DNA of 64,000 nt from Neofamilia massiliensis (GCF_001299475.1 NZ_CYUJ01000003.1:252409-316408), one strand, 5' to 3'. Shown: positions 34,254 to 43,499, counted from the stretch's first letter. Made by a program: numbers and translations. Notes: generated from the letters alone by a model not told the origin.

Positions 34254-35153
34254 TTAGTTTTTTATTTTATATAGGTCTAGTAAAAAATCTAAAAACTCCC
34301 TACTTAAAATAGACATATACTTTTCTTTTTGACAAACTATATAAAAGTCTCTAGCTGATCCTATATCTTTTAATGGATAGGTTAAAACTAAGTCGTCATA
34401 GTTAAGGGCGCTTATAACCTTGCTAGATAATATTGATACTCCAAGGCCAATTTTTACTGCTTCTAAGATACTTATTGGATCTGACATTGAAGCAACTACA
34501 TTTAAGTCTTTTGGGTTTAGTTTTTTTGATGAAAAGTATTTTAGTATTTCCTTTTTTGTTCCAGACTGGTCTTCCCTCATTATAAAGGGTTTTGTAAAAA
34601 TTTCTTCTCTAGGATTTTTCTTAGAGTGGATTTTTTTATATTCATCTGTCTTAGGCATTATAAATAAAAGTTCATCATTTGTAAAGGGTATGAACTGTAA
34701 ATCGTAGTCTAAAACTTTTGTTCCAACTAGGCCGATTTCTAAAACTCCGTCATTTACCTTGTTTATTATGTCCATGGAGTCAGAATTTATTATATCAAAT
34801 TTCACTTCTGGCATCTTTTCGTGGAAATTTTTTATAATAAATGGCAGGTCGCCTATGGTAATTGCAGATGAGGATCCAATTCTAAGAACCTCCCCTCTTG
34901 AACCAAGTAAACTTTCGTTTATTTTATCTTTTATGCTTAAGATTTTTATTGCATAGTCATATAGTTTTTGTCCTGCTTCTGTTATTTGAAATTCTTTAGT
35001 TGTCCTTTTTATTAGTTGAACCTTAAATTCTTTTTCTAAGGCATTAACATGGGCAGATACTGTTGGTTGGGTTAGGTATAAATTATCTGCTGCCTTGGAA
35101 AAGTTTTTTGCTTCTACTACTTCTACAAAAGTTTCAAGTTGTCTTATGTCCAT
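34254..35153 (-). CDS. LysR-family regulator associated with selenium metabolism
   Basis: A 299-residue LysR-type regulator: N-terminal winged HTH (MDIRQLETFVEVVEAKNFSK, DNLYLTQPTVSAHVNALEKE), then a periplasmic-binding-protein-like effector domain from about residue 90. It diverges from the selenium operon, sharing a 145-bp control region, and lies directly upstream of selC. This placement matches a known group of LysR regulators linked to selenium genes. The effector (selenite, selenide or a thiol) is unknown. Confidence 0.9.
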   Translation of the reverse strand: MDIRQLETFVEVVEAKNFSKAADNLYLTQPTVSAHVNALEKEFKVQLIKRTTKEFQITEAGQKLYDYAIKILSIKDKINESLLGSRGEVLRIGSSSAITIGDLPFIIKNFHEKMPEVKFDIINSDSMDIINKVNDGVLEIGLVGTKVLDYDLQFIPFTNDELLFIMPKTDEYKKIHSKKNPREEIFTKPFIMREDQSGTKKEILKYFSSKKLNPKDLNVVASMSDPISILEAVKIGLGVSILSSKVISALNYDDLVLTYPLKDIGSARDFYIVCQKEKYMSILSREFLDFLLDLYKIKN

Positions 35154-35298
35154 TTTTTCCCTCCTCTTCTATTCTATATGTATTTATCATAAATTTCAAT
35201 ATATAAGTGATATAAATAGATTTTTTTTATTAGTCTAAGGTTTTTTTTGATGCTATACTAAAGCTAGTTAAGTAATTATTAATTTAATAGGAGGTCAA

Positions 35299-35529
35299 GT
35301 GAAATATTTTGTTATTGGCTTTGCTAGTACAAGTGATGCTATGGCCATGGAATATTTTTGTAAAAAAAATAAGGTTCCTGGCAGACTTATTGCAAATCCT
35401 AAAGAGCTTTCAACTTCTTGTGGCCTTGCCTGGAAGTTTGAGGACGCCTATAAAAGCGAAGCTGACTTAGAAGATTTTTTAAGGGTTAATAATTTAGCCT
35501 GGGAAAAGATGGTCTTATTAGACTTTTAA
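35299..35529 (+). CDS. DUF3343 family protein, first copy (putative Se/S carrier)
   Basis: A 76-residue protein starting at GTG after AGGAGGTCAA. It has the DUF3343 pattern: an aromatic N-terminal strand (KYFVIGFASTSDAMAMEY), a middle NPKELSTSCGLAW with the single conserved cysteine, and a C-terminal helix. DUF3343 proteins are thought to carry sulfur or selenium on that cysteine, but this is not proven. It opens the operon; a second copy (39110-39379) shares the SCGLA motif. Confidence 0.88.
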   Translation: MKYFVIGFASTSDAMAMEYFCKKNKVPGRLIANPKELSTSCGLAWKFEDAYKSEADLEDFLRVNNLAWEKMVLLDF

Positions 35530-35543
35530 GAATTGAGGTGGAT

Positions 35544-36302
35544 ATGAATTTTATTGGAATTGATATTGGCTCAACTGCTGCTAAAGTCTGTGTAAAGGGA
35601 GACAAAGATTTACTCTTTAGACTACCTACTGGCTGGTCTAGTGTTGAAACTGCTCAGACTATTAGAGAAAAACTTTTAAAAGAAGGAATTGATGTTTCCT
35701 CTTCTGACACTAAAGTTGTAGCTACTGGTTACGGCAGAGTTGCAGTTGACTATGCTGATAAGGTTATTACAGAAATCACCTGCCATGGTAGAGGCGGTAG
35801 AGAAATTGCAGGAGATAATGTCGGCATTATTGATGTTGGTGGCCAAGACACCAAGGCGATTTTAATTGAAAATGGCATGGTCACAAACTTTTTAATGAAC
35901 GACAAGTGTTCAGCTGGAACTGGAAAATTTTTAGAAGTTATGGCTAACAAGTTGTCTGTAACTATAGATGATCTATTTGAACTTGCCAAGGAAGGAAAAG
36001 TTCTTCCTATTTCTAGTTTGTGTACAGTTTTTGCTGAGTCAGAAATTATTAGCTACATTGGCCAAGGAAAGAAAAGAGAAGATATTGCTGCTGGAGTTGT
36101 TGATTCTGTTGCAACAAAGGTTAGCCAACTGGTCCAAAGGTTAGACCTTCCTGAAACTGTTATTTTGACAGGTGGTCTCAGTCACAATGAATTTTTTACT
36201 AAGATCTTGTCTGAAAAATTAGGAAGAAATGTTAAAACTACAAAAAATGGCATCTATGCAGGAGCAATTGGTGCCGCATTACTTGCAAAGGAGAAAAAAT
36301 AA
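35544..36302 (+). CDS. ATP-dependent activase of the 2-hydroxyacyl-CoA dehydratase type
   Basis: A 252-residue ASKHA-fold [4Fe-4S] ATPase of the BadF/HgdC family, which uses ATP to push one electron at low potential onto a partner iron-sulfur protein. Visible are GIDIGSTAAKVCVKG at the N-terminus, IDVGGQDTKAI, and the cluster cysteines in NDKCSAGTGKF and SSLCTVFAESE. The start is the ATG after GAGGTG; an upstream GTG overlaps that site. The partner gene follows 1 bp later. No dehydratase substrate genes are near, so it probably serves a reductive selenium or thiol step rather than fermentation; that is inference. Confidence 0.87.
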   Translation: MNFIGIDIGSTAAKVCVKGDKDLLFRLPTGWSSVETAQTIREKLLKEGIDVSSSDTKVVATGYGRVAVDYADKVITEITCHGRGGREIAGDNVGIIDVGGQDTKAILIENGMVTNFLMNDKCSAGTGKFLEVMANKLSVTIDDLFELAKEGKVLPISSLCTVFAESEIISYIGQGKKREDIAAGVVDSVATKVSQLVQRLDLPETVILTGGLSHNEFFTKILSEKLGRNVKTTKNGIYAGAIGAALLAKEKK

Positions 36303-36303
36303 T

Positions 36304-37449
36304 ATGAAAATTATAAAAGACTTGCCAGAAATTTTTGAAGAATTTGCCGATCAGAGAAAAAATTCATTTTTAGCTGTAAAAGAATACAAGGACAAAAACA
36401 TTCCAGTAGTTGGTTCTTATTGTACTTATTTCCCTAGAGAAATTGCTGAAGCAGCTGGAGCAGCTACTGTTTCTCTTTGTTCAACTTCTGATGAAACTAT
36501 AGCTGAAGCAGAAAAGGACCTACCAAAAAACCTTTGTCCCCTAATTAAATCTTCTTATGGCTTTGCAAAAGCTGACAAGTGCCCTTTCTTCTATTTTTCT
36601 GATGTAGTTGTAGGCGAAACTACTTGTGACGGCAAGAAAAAAATGTATGAGCTAATGAGTGAATTTAAGCCAGTGTTTTTAATGGAACTTCCTAACAGCC
36701 AGTCTGAAAGATCTTTGGACCTTTGGGTTCAAGAAGTAATTGATCTAAAAAATTTCTTAGAAGAAAAATTTGAAACTGAAATTACTGACGAAAAGTTATT
36801 GGAAACTGTTAAAATTGAAAACAATATTAGAAAGGCAATGAAAAACCTAGCTGGAGTAATGAAAGCTGATCCTACTCCAATTTCTGGCTATGATTTATTT
36901 AAGGTTTTATATGGCTCAACTTTTAAACTTGAAAGAGAAAAATTACCTGAGGAAATAAATGCCCTTGCCAAGGAGATTGTGGAAAATCCAGATACAAGTA
37001 GAGAAAAGAAACCTAGAATTTTAGTAACTGGTTGTCCTCTTGGTGGAGCTACTGAAAAAATTATTAAGGCCATTGAAGACAATGGTGCTGTAATTGTCTC
37101 TTATGAAAACTGTACTGGCGAAAAAAATTATGATAACTTTGTAGATGAAAATGCTGACGACCTTTACAGGGCTATAGCTAGAAGGTACCTAGACATTGGA
37201 TGTTCTGTAATGACTCCAGACCAAAACAGATTTGACCTTTTAAGCAGACTAATTGATGAGTACAAAGTAGACGGTGTTGTTGAAATGAACCTTCAAGCCT
37301 GTCACACTTATGCAATTGAAAGTCACAGTATAAGAAAGTTTATAACTGAAGAAAAGAACATTCCTTTTATCTCCATTGAAACTGACTACTCACAAGCTGA
37401 CATAGGCCAACTTAATACTAGAGTTTCTGCCTTTATAGAAATGTTATAA
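36304..37449 (+). CDS. Double-cubane/HgdB-like reductase partner protein
   Basis: A 381-residue protein of the 2-hydroxyacyl-CoA dehydratase D-component family, here a single subunit. That matches double-cubane cluster proteins, which with their activase reduce small molecules. Candidate cluster cysteines are in VVGSYCTYFPREI (near 41), PKNLCPLIKSS, KADKCPFFYF, GETTCDGKKKM, VTGCPLGG and NLQACHTYAI. The start is the ATG after AAGGAG, overlooking an upstream in-frame ATG inside the activase gene. Position between the activase and selD suggests a role in supplying reduced selenium, which is a hypothesis. Confidence 0.85.
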   Translation: MKIIKDLPEIFEEFADQRKNSFLAVKEYKDKNIPVVGSYCTYFPREIAEAAGAATVSLCSTSDETIAEAEKDLPKNLCPLIKSSYGFAKADKCPFFYFSDVVVGETTCDGKKKMYELMSEFKPVFLMELPNSQSERSLDLWVQEVIDLKNFLEEKFETEITDEKLLETVKIENNIRKAMKNLAGVMKADPTPISGYDLFKVLYGSTFKLEREKLPEEINALAKEIVENPDTSREKKPRILVTGCPLGGATEKIIKAIEDNGAVIVSYENCTGEKNYDNFVDENADDLYRAIARRYLDIGCSVMTPDQNRFDLLSRLIDEYKVDGVVEMNLQACHTYAIESHSIRKFITEEKNIPFISIETDYSQADIGQLNTRVSAFIEML

Positions 37450-37503
37450 TAGCTATAAGTAAAAATTCTTATTGTAAATTTGCTTTTACAGAAAGGAGCT
37501 ACT

Positions 37504-38523
37504 ATGAAAGATTTAGAATTAGAAGTTTGTGGTGGATGTAATGCAAAAATCCCTGCAGGCTCTCTTGATGAAATATTAAAGTCCATTCCCCTACTAAAAA
37601 GGCCTGACATTCTTGTAGGCTTTGACTCAAAAGACGACGCAGCTGTTATTGAAATCTCAGATGAAGTTGCCGTTATTTTAACCTTGGACTTTTTTCCTTC
37701 TATGGTTAAGGACCCATATATCTTTGGCCAAATTGCTGCTGCCAATGCCCTATCAGATATTTATGCTATGGGAGCTGAACCAGTTTGTGGCCTAAATATT
37801 GTAGCCTTTCCTGAAGAAGGAGATGTTAAGGCCTTGGAAGAAATTTTAAGAGGCGGAGCAGAAAAAGTTAAAGAAGCTGGAGCAAGTTTAGTTGGTGGCC
37901 ACTCTATCCACGACCCAAAAGTCAAGTATGGCCTAAGTGTTCTTGGCAAAGTTCATCCAAAAAATATTTGGCAAAACAATACGCCAAGACAGGGAGACTA
38001 TTTAATTCTCACCAAGCCCCTAGGTGTAACCCTAATAACAAATGGTTACAGCGTTGGCCTTTCTAGTGAAGAAGAGTATGAAGCTGCCCTAGCATCTATG
38101 ACTAAGCTAAATAAATACGCCAGAGATATCTTTTGTAAATACGATGTCTCTTGTGGAACTGATGTTACAGGCTTTGGCTTTTTAGGTCATTTAGGTGAAA
38201 TAATTGACGGCCAGTACACAGCTATAATCGAGGCTGATAAGCTTCCAATTTTGCCAGGAGCAAAAAAATGTGCTGAAGAATTTATCTTCACTAAAGGCGG
38301 CCAAAGAAACAGGTCCTTTATGGAAGATAGGGTTGAGTTTCAAGTTGATGACTTTGCCTTAGAAGAAGTTCTCTACGATCCACAAACTTCTGGCGGACTT
38401 TTAGTTTGTCTAAGAGAAGACCAAGCTGAGGAGGCTCTTGAAGAATTAAAAAACGCAAATATTGATGCAAGTATTATTGGTCAAATTCACAAGAGATTTG
38501 ACAAGGATATAATTATTATTTAA
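37504..38523 (+). CDS. selD: Selenide, water dikinase (selenophosphate synthetase)
   Basis: SelD makes selenophosphate from selenide and ATP for SelA. The 339-residue protein starts at the ATG after GAAAGGAGCT. Its catalytic N-terminus is VCGGCNAKIPAG with C9, C12 and K15 (the Cys form, not selenocysteine), followed by GFDSKDDAAVIEI, TLDFFPSMVKDPYIFGQIAA with NALSDIYAMG, and GGHSIHDPKVKYGLSVLG. Family length is normal. It lies between the double-cubane-like gene and yedF within one selenium operon. Confidence 0.96.
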   Translation: MKDLELEVCGGCNAKIPAGSLDEILKSIPLLKRPDILVGFDSKDDAAVIEISDEVAVILTLDFFPSMVKDPYIFGQIAAANALSDIYAMGAEPVCGLNIVAFPEEGDVKALEEILRGGAEKVKEAGASLVGGHSIHDPKVKYGLSVLGKVHPKNIWQNNTPRQGDYLILTKPLGVTLITNGYSVGLSSEEEYEAALASMTKLNKYARDIFCKYDVSCGTDVTGFGFLGHLGEIIDGQYTAIIEADKLPILPGAKKCAEEFIFTKGGQRNRSFMEDRVEFQVDDFALEEVLYDPQTSGGLLVCLREDQAEEALEELKNANIDASIIGQIHKRFDKDIIII

Positions 38524-38537
38524 GGAGGAATTTTATT

Positions 38538-39110
38538 ATGAAAACAATTGATGCACTAGGAATTGAATGTCCAATGCCAGTAATTATGGCTAAGAGAGTT
38601 ATTAAAGAAGGAGAAGATAATTTTTTAGTTTTAGTTGACAATGAAGTTGCTACAGAAAATCTTTCTAAAATGGCCAAACAAACTGGTTTTGATGTAGACA
38701 TTAAGAAAGTTGATGACGAAAAATATGAAGTTGTCTTTACAAAGACAACTAATAAAGAAACAAGTAAGGAAAAAGAAGATGCCTATGTTGTTGTCTTTGA
38801 CTCAAACAAACTAGGCCATGGCGAAGAAGAATTTTCTAAAAAATTAATAGAAAGTTTCTTGCTCGCTTTAACTGAACAAGACAAGTATCCAGAATATGTA
38901 ATTTGTTATAACAAGGGAGTCGAGCTAACAACTATTGTTGACAATGCAGTTGAAGACTTAGAAAAACTTACAAATGCTGGTGTCGAAGTTCTATCTTGTG
39001 GCCTTTGCCTAGACAACTATCATCTAAAGGACAAACTAAGAGTTGGTGAAATTACAAATATGTATAGGATTTGTGAGCTAATGACTCAGTTTAAAGTGGT
39101 TAGACCTTAA
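38538..39110 (+). CDS. yedF: Sulfurtransferase-like selenium metabolism protein YedF
   Basis: A 190-residue protein with an N-terminal TusA/SirA-like domain (IDALGIECPMPVIMAKRVI, with the CPxP motif at about 10-13) and a C-terminal DsrE-like domain containing the cysteine pair in VLSCGLCLDNYHL. This fusion type is found with selD and is used as a marker of selenium metabolism. It probably moves selenium between the desulfurase-like enzyme and SelD. Its stop overlaps the next gene's start (TAATGG). Confidence 0.9.
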   Translation: MKTIDALGIECPMPVIMAKRVIKEGEDNFLVLVDNEVATENLSKMAKQTGFDVDIKKVDDEKYEVVFTKTTNKETSKEKEDAYVVVFDSNKLGHGEEEFSKKLIESFLLALTEQDKYPEYVICYNKGVELTTIVDNAVEDLEKLTNAGVEVLSCGLCLDNYHLKDKLRVGEITNMYRICELMTQFKVVRP

Positions 39111-39379
39111 TGGACTACTGTCTTTATACTTTTTCTTCTAGTTCACAGGCTATGAAGTCTGAAATTCTCTTAGGAAAAAATAAAATAAACTGTAGGCTAG
39201 TGCCACTTCTTGCTGAAATTGATGCAAGCTGTGGCCTTGCCCTTCGCTTTAATATAGAGGATTATAAGAAGGTTGAAGACTTATTTGTAGCTGAAAACTT
39301 TTCTTATGAAGGCCGTTATGTTTTATCATATGTCGATGGCCAAAGAAAACCTGAGGTGAAAGTTTATGATTTATCTTGA
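39110..39379 (+). CDS. DUF3343 family protein, second copy
   Basis: An 89-residue paralogue of the first gene of the operon: DYCLYTFSSSSQAMKSEILL, then AEIDASCGLALRF with the conserved cysteine. It overlaps yedF by one base and the following aminotransferase-class-V gene by 14 bp, so all three are coupled. Such proteins regularly sit between yedF and a desulfurase in selenium operons. Confidence 0.88.
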   Translation: MDYCLYTFSSSSQAMKSEILLGKNKINCRLVPLLAEIDASCGLALRFNIEDYKKVEDLFVAENFSYEGRYVLSYVDGQRKPEVKVYDLS

Positions 39380-40496
39380 TAATGGTGCCACTTCTTTAAA
39401 AAAACCAAAGGCAGTTGCTGATGCAGTCTATCAGGCTATTGTTTCTGAAGACTATGGCAATCCATCTAGGGGGTCCTATGACCAAAGTCTTAATGCCCTA
39501 AGGGCCTTGATGGAAGTTAGAATGACTGTGGCTGATTATTTTTCCTTAGACGATCCTTTAAAAGTTGTTCTAACTCCTAATATTACCTATGGACTAAATT
39601 TTGTAATTAAGTCTTTGTTTAAGGCACCTGACCATATTATTACTTCAGTTAGTGAACATAATTCTGTTCTTAGGCCTCTTTATGACCTTGAAGAAAGAGG
39701 GGGATCTCTTTCCTTCTTAGGTCTCAACGAGGATTTTTCTATAAAAATTGCAGACATAGAAAAGCACATTAACAAAAACACCAAGGCCATAGTTATAACT
39801 GCAGCCTCAAATGTATCTGGCAGGATAACTGACTTAAAAAGAGTTAGTGAGATTGCCAGGGCTAATAATTTAATTTTAATTATTGATGGGGCCCAAAGTG
39901 CTGGCTGTCTTGAATTTTCTATGAAGGACTTTGACCAAACTATCTTTTGTTTTACTGGCCACAAGTCCCTTCACGGTCCTCAAGGCACAGGTGGATGTTT
40001 GATTAAGGGAGACTTTGCCTTTGATCAAGTTTTTGCTGGCGGATCTGGTTTTGATTCTTTTTCTAAACACCAACCAAATGTCCTGCCAGAATTATTTGAA
40101 CCAGGAACTGCTAACGTTCCATCGTTTTTAGGTTTAAAGGCTGGAATTGAAGAGCTAATTAAAAATCCGCCTTACAAAAAAATCCAAGACCTAACTAGGC
40201 TTTTATATACTGAGCTAAAGAAAAATGACAAGTTAGAATTTTATACTTCCTTTACTCATGAAAATGCCCCTGTTGTTTCCTTTAACATCAAGGACATGGC
40301 AGCTAACGAAGTTGGCCAAAGACTTTATGACGAATATGGTCTTTGTGTCAGAACTGGCAGCCACTGTGCTCCCCTTTTTCACAAATGGGTTGGCACAGAA
40401 GACCGAGGCATAGTTAGATTGTCACTTTCTTCTTATAATACTGAAGAAGAAATTATGAAGGCTGTTAAGGCCATAGAAGAATTATCAAACAAATAA
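39366..40496 (+). CDS. Class V aminotransferase, cysteine desulfurase/selenocysteine lyase-like
   Basis: A 376-residue PLP enzyme. The N-terminal IYLDNGATSLKKPKAV, the IDGAQSAG segment, the PLP lysine in CFTGHKSLHGPQGTGG, and the C-terminal VRTGSHCAPLFHKW with the reactive cysteine are all in place. It matches the desulfurase subfamily found in selenium operons, which would release selenium or sulfur from (seleno)cysteine for delivery to SelD. It begins with ATG after GAGGTGA inside the upstream gene and ends at a terminator. Confidence 0.93.
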   Translation: MIYLDNGATSLKKPKAVADAVYQAIVSEDYGNPSRGSYDQSLNALRALMEVRMTVADYFSLDDPLKVVLTPNITYGLNFVIKSLFKAPDHIITSVSEHNSVLRPLYDLEERGGSLSFLGLNEDFSIKIADIEKHINKNTKAIVITAASNVSGRITDLKRVSEIARANNLILIIDGAQSAGCLEFSMKDFDQTIFCFTGHKSLHGPQGTGGCLIKGDFAFDQVFAGGSGFDSFSKHQPNVLPELFEPGTANVPSFLGLKAGIEELIKNPPYKKIQDLTRLLYTELKKNDKLEFYTSFTHENAPVVSFNIKDMAANEVGQRLYDEYGLCVRTGSHCAPLFHKWVGTEDRGIVRLSLSSYNTEEEIMKAVKAIEELSNK

Positions 40497-40504
40497 AAAT
40501 TTAA

Positions 40505-40548
40505 AAAAAGATGAGACTCTGGATAAATTTTCCACTTCTCATCTCTTT
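40505..40548. terminator. Bidirectional terminator after the selenium operon
   Basis: GATGAGA...TCTCATC with an inner TGGA/TCCA pairing forms a hairpin with A-rich and T-rich flanks. It separates the selenium operon from the convergent GNAT gene. Confidence 0.75.
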
Positions 40549-40551
40549 ATT

Positions 40552-40992
40552 TTATTTTAAATCTTTTTCCATCCACAAGTGGGGAATTGTATTGTAGTCA
40601 AAGACTTCAGATGTAGGCACATAGCCTAATTTTTCGTATAGGCCTTGGGCTGAAACTCTTCCTTGGAGGATGGCTTTTTTATAACCTTTTTCTCTAATTA
40701 GACCTTCAATGAAGTTCATTAAGTACTTGCCATAGCCTTGGCCCTGGTATTTTTCATCTACAATTAAAGCCTTTACTTGGGCAGTGGCTCTATCTTTTTC
40801 TGCATAAAAAACTGTTGCCATGAGACAATCGTCAATATAGCCTCCGTACATATTAACTTTGGCATCACCTGTTAAGTCTTCATTTCTAATGTCCATGCCT
40901 TGAGGCTTTCTAAAATATTCATTTCTAAGATCAATTGTCTCTTCGTAGGCTGGAGTTCCGTATTCTATTTTTCTAAGTTCCATGTCTCCCAT
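40552..40992 (-). CDS. GNAT family N-acetyltransferase
   Basis: A 146-residue acetyltransferase. The acetyl-CoA-binding motif A is VKALIVDEKYQGQGYGKYLM (73-92, Q/RxxGxG-like), followed by AILQGRVSAQGLYEKLGYVP, typical of the C-terminal half. The acceptor substrate is unknown. The start follows AGGAGGGACCT. Single-gene unit. Confidence 0.88.
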   Translation of the reverse strand: MGDMELRKIEYGTPAYEETIDLRNEYFRKPQGMDIRNEDLTGDAKVNMYGGYIDDCLMATVFYAEKDRATAQVKALIVDEKYQGQGYGKYLMNFIEGLIREKGYKKAILQGRVSAQGLYEKLGYVPTSEVFDYNTIPHLWMEKDLK

Positions 40993-41083
40993 AGGTCCCT
41001 CCTAAAGATAATCTTTTTTATTCTTTATTCTTTCTTAATATTTTTACCCTAATTTTTCTGTTATAATAGCCTAGAGGTGAATT

Positions 41084-41881
41084 ATGAAATTACTTATAGA
41101 AAATATACACAAGTCCTTTGGGGCCAATGACGTTCTCAAAGGAGCAGAAGAAGTTTTTCAAGCTGGACAAATTTATGCCCTATTAGGGAGAAATGGTTCT
41201 GGAAAAACTACTCTTTTTGATATTATTGCCCAAAAGAAAAAGGCAGACGACGGCCAAGTGCTTTTAGAAATTGACGGCGAGCAAAGGCCCCTAGTCCAAG
41301 AAGACCTATTTTATATGGTTGCCAATCCCCTCCTACCAAACTTTTTAACTGGTAGGGAATTTTTGCAGTTTTTTATAGATGTTAACAAGGAAAGAGTTAA
41401 AGAAAACAGAAGTCTTGATGAGCTTTTTGATTGGATTGACTTTGATAAATTTGAAAGAGACTATCTTATCCAAACTTATTCTCTAGGAACTAGAAACAAG
41501 TTGCAAATGCTAATGTTTCTTTTAATTAAACCAAATGTCATTCTCATGGACGAGCCTCTAACTTCCCTTGACGTTGTAGTTCAATTGCAAATTAAAAAAT
41601 TACTTAAGGCCATGGAAAATGACCACATAATTTTATTTTCCACCCACATTCTTCAACTGGCTACAGACCTTTGCGACCAGTTAGTTATTCTCTCTGACGG
41701 AAAGTTATACAAACTTCCTGACGAAAAATTAAAGGACCCTAACTTTGAAGATGAAATTATTAGAATTTTATCCAAGGCAGGTCCTAAGGGCAAAGAATCT
41801 GACATGGCAAAAGTTTTAGCTGAAGATTCTCAAGTTAGTTCTAGAGATATTTATGAAAAGGGAGATGATGCTGATGTTTAA
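41084..41881 (+). CDS. ABC transporter ATP-binding protein
   Basis: A 265-residue ATPase with Walker A GRNGSGKTTL (34-43), a Q-loop region, signature YSLGTRNKLQ (about 134-143), Walker B VILMDEPLTSLD and switch STH. It overlaps the downstream large membrane protein by 8 bp, so the pair likely forms an exporter. It resembles bacteriocin/antibiotic or lipid export ATPases; cargo unknown. A TATAAT at 41062 lies upstream without a clear -35. Confidence 0.9.
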   Translation: MKLLIENIHKSFGANDVLKGAEEVFQAGQIYALLGRNGSGKTTLFDIIAQKKKADDGQVLLEIDGEQRPLVQEDLFYMVANPLLPNFLTGREFLQFFIDVNKERVKENRSLDELFDWIDFDKFERDYLIQTYSLGTRNKLQMLMFLLIKPNVILMDEPLTSLDVVVQLQIKKLLKAMENDHIILFSTHILQLATDLCDQLVILSDGKLYKLPDEKLKDPNFEDEIIRILSKAGPKGKESDMAKVLAEDSQVSSRDIYEKGDDADV

Positions 41882-43499
41882 TTTTTTCTTAAAGTCAGCT
41901 GAGTACGACATTAGGACTATTTTAAATATGGTCTTATATTACTTTAGAAAAATTCCTATCCTAAAGTGGCTGGCTCCTGGATCATCTTACAAAAACGAAA
42001 GTCTAAAAAGGACTTTGGTATTTTTATCTCCTCTGGCTATATTGGTTTTTTCTGTATTTAAGTCTTTATTTGATATTGGAATTCTAGCTCTCTTCTCCCT
42101 GTGGGCTAAGTTAATAATTTCTATTTTTAAAGACATGGCCTTTAGAGATGTATTTTTAAATATGACTTTAATAGCCTTCTTACTTGACTTTACAGAATTT
42201 TATTTTATGAAAAAGAAAGACAAGTCACTGATTTACTATAATCTTTTTAAGGTCGACCCTAGGACAATTTTTGTAGCAAATCACTTTATTAACCTGCCTA
42301 TAAAGACTTTAGCTAGCTTTTTGGCCCTGGCCCTTGTAGGAAAGCTTGCAGGATTTTCTGTCAGTCTGGCCCTTAGTTTAGCTGTACTTTCCTATCTGGC
42401 TTCAAGTATTTATAATTATATAAATGCCAGGCTTTTAGCCAAGAAGAAATTAAATGAAAACTCCCTTACAAAGTTAGGCTACTTTTCAATACTGATAATG
42501 ATCCTAGTCTTTGTAGCCATGGTTTTCTTTAATATATCTTCTGAGATTTTGTTAGAAAATTTATATTTTAAATTAATTTTTTTAATCCTTGGTCTTTTAT
42601 CTATAATAGGTCTAATAAAATTTTCAGGCTACTCTATAATTTTAAATGACCTTAGCCAAGACTACGAAAATGTAAAGACTTATAAGGACAAGAAAAAGGA
42701 AGCTATTGACAAGGCCAACCAGCTTAAAATAGAAGATTTTGAAGCTTCAAAGACCCTCTTAAACAAAAATCTTTCTGGCTACAAGCTTTTAAATGAACTA
42801 TTTTTCCAAAGGCACAGGAGGCATATTTTAAAGCCAATTATTGTAAAATCAGGTATTTTAGCTGTTGTGGTTTTAGTCATGGTTATAATTCCCTTTATTC
42901 CAATTAAAGGCTTACAAGAAGAATTTCAAGCTGACTATGGCAGTCTTTTAGTAAAAAGACTAACTGGAATTTTACCTTTTGTAACTTATATTTTATTTGC
43001 AAATGAATCTATTACTAGAACTATGTTTGCAAATTGTGACCAGGCTCTAATGCAATATGGTTTTTATAGAAGGCCTAAGGACCTGTTAAAAATGTTTTTC
43101 TTAAGACTACAAAAATTAATTTTCTGGAATGGCCTAGGGCTTATTCCCTTCTTTGTATTTTTACTGTTAATGAATAGAATAAATTCAGCTGGTCTCGAAG
43201 ACTGTATAATTTTAGGAGTACAATTTTTAGCCCTTTGGGTTTTCTTTTCAGTTCACACTTTGTTTTTGTATTATATTTTTCAACCTTACAACGACGCCCA
43301 AGAGGCTAAAAGTCCAATTTACTTTATTATTAACTTGGCTGTCTACTATGTTTGTTACTTTACCATGCAACTAGGCCTTGAAGGTCCAATGATTGGTCCA
43401 ATATTTATCGGCGCATCAATTTTATATTCAATTCTCGCCTTAATTTTAGTTTATAAGTTGGCGCCAAAGACTTTTAAGGTTAGGATTGGCAGATCATAA
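41874..43499 (+). CDS. Large ABC exporter membrane protein
   Basis: A 541-residue membrane protein with about 10-12 hydrophobic segments and a lysine-rich cytoplasmic stretch around 265-290. The start is chosen at the ATG 41874, which has GGGAG 10 bp upstream; three further in-frame ATGs lie up to 21 bp before it. It is translated with the overlapping ATPase gene. The family of long ABC permeases without clear duplicated ABC-2 domains fits, but I cannot name it more precisely. Confidence 0.78.
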   Translation: MFNFFLKSAEYDIRTILNMVLYYFRKIPILKWLAPGSSYKNESLKRTLVFLSPLAILVFSVFKSLFDIGILALFSLWAKLIISIFKDMAFRDVFLNMTLIAFLLDFTEFYFMKKKDKSLIYYNLFKVDPRTIFVANHFINLPIKTLASFLALALVGKLAGFSVSLALSLAVLSYLASSIYNYINARLLAKKKLNENSLTKLGYFSILIMILVFVAMVFFNISSEILLENLYFKLIFLILGLLSIIGLIKFSGYSIILNDLSQDYENVKTYKDKKKEAIDKANQLKIEDFEASKTLLNKNLSGYKLLNELFFQRHRRHILKPIIVKSGILAVVVLVMVIIPFIPIKGLQEEFQADYGSLLVKRLTGILPFVTYILFANESITRTMFANCDQALMQYGFYRRPKDLLKMFFLRLQKLIFWNGLGLIPFFVFLLLMNRINSAGLEDCIILGVQFLALWVFFSVHTLFLYYIFQPYNDAQEAKSPIYFIINLAVYYVCYFTMQLGLEGPMIGPIFIGASILYSILALILVYKLAPKTFKVRIGRS

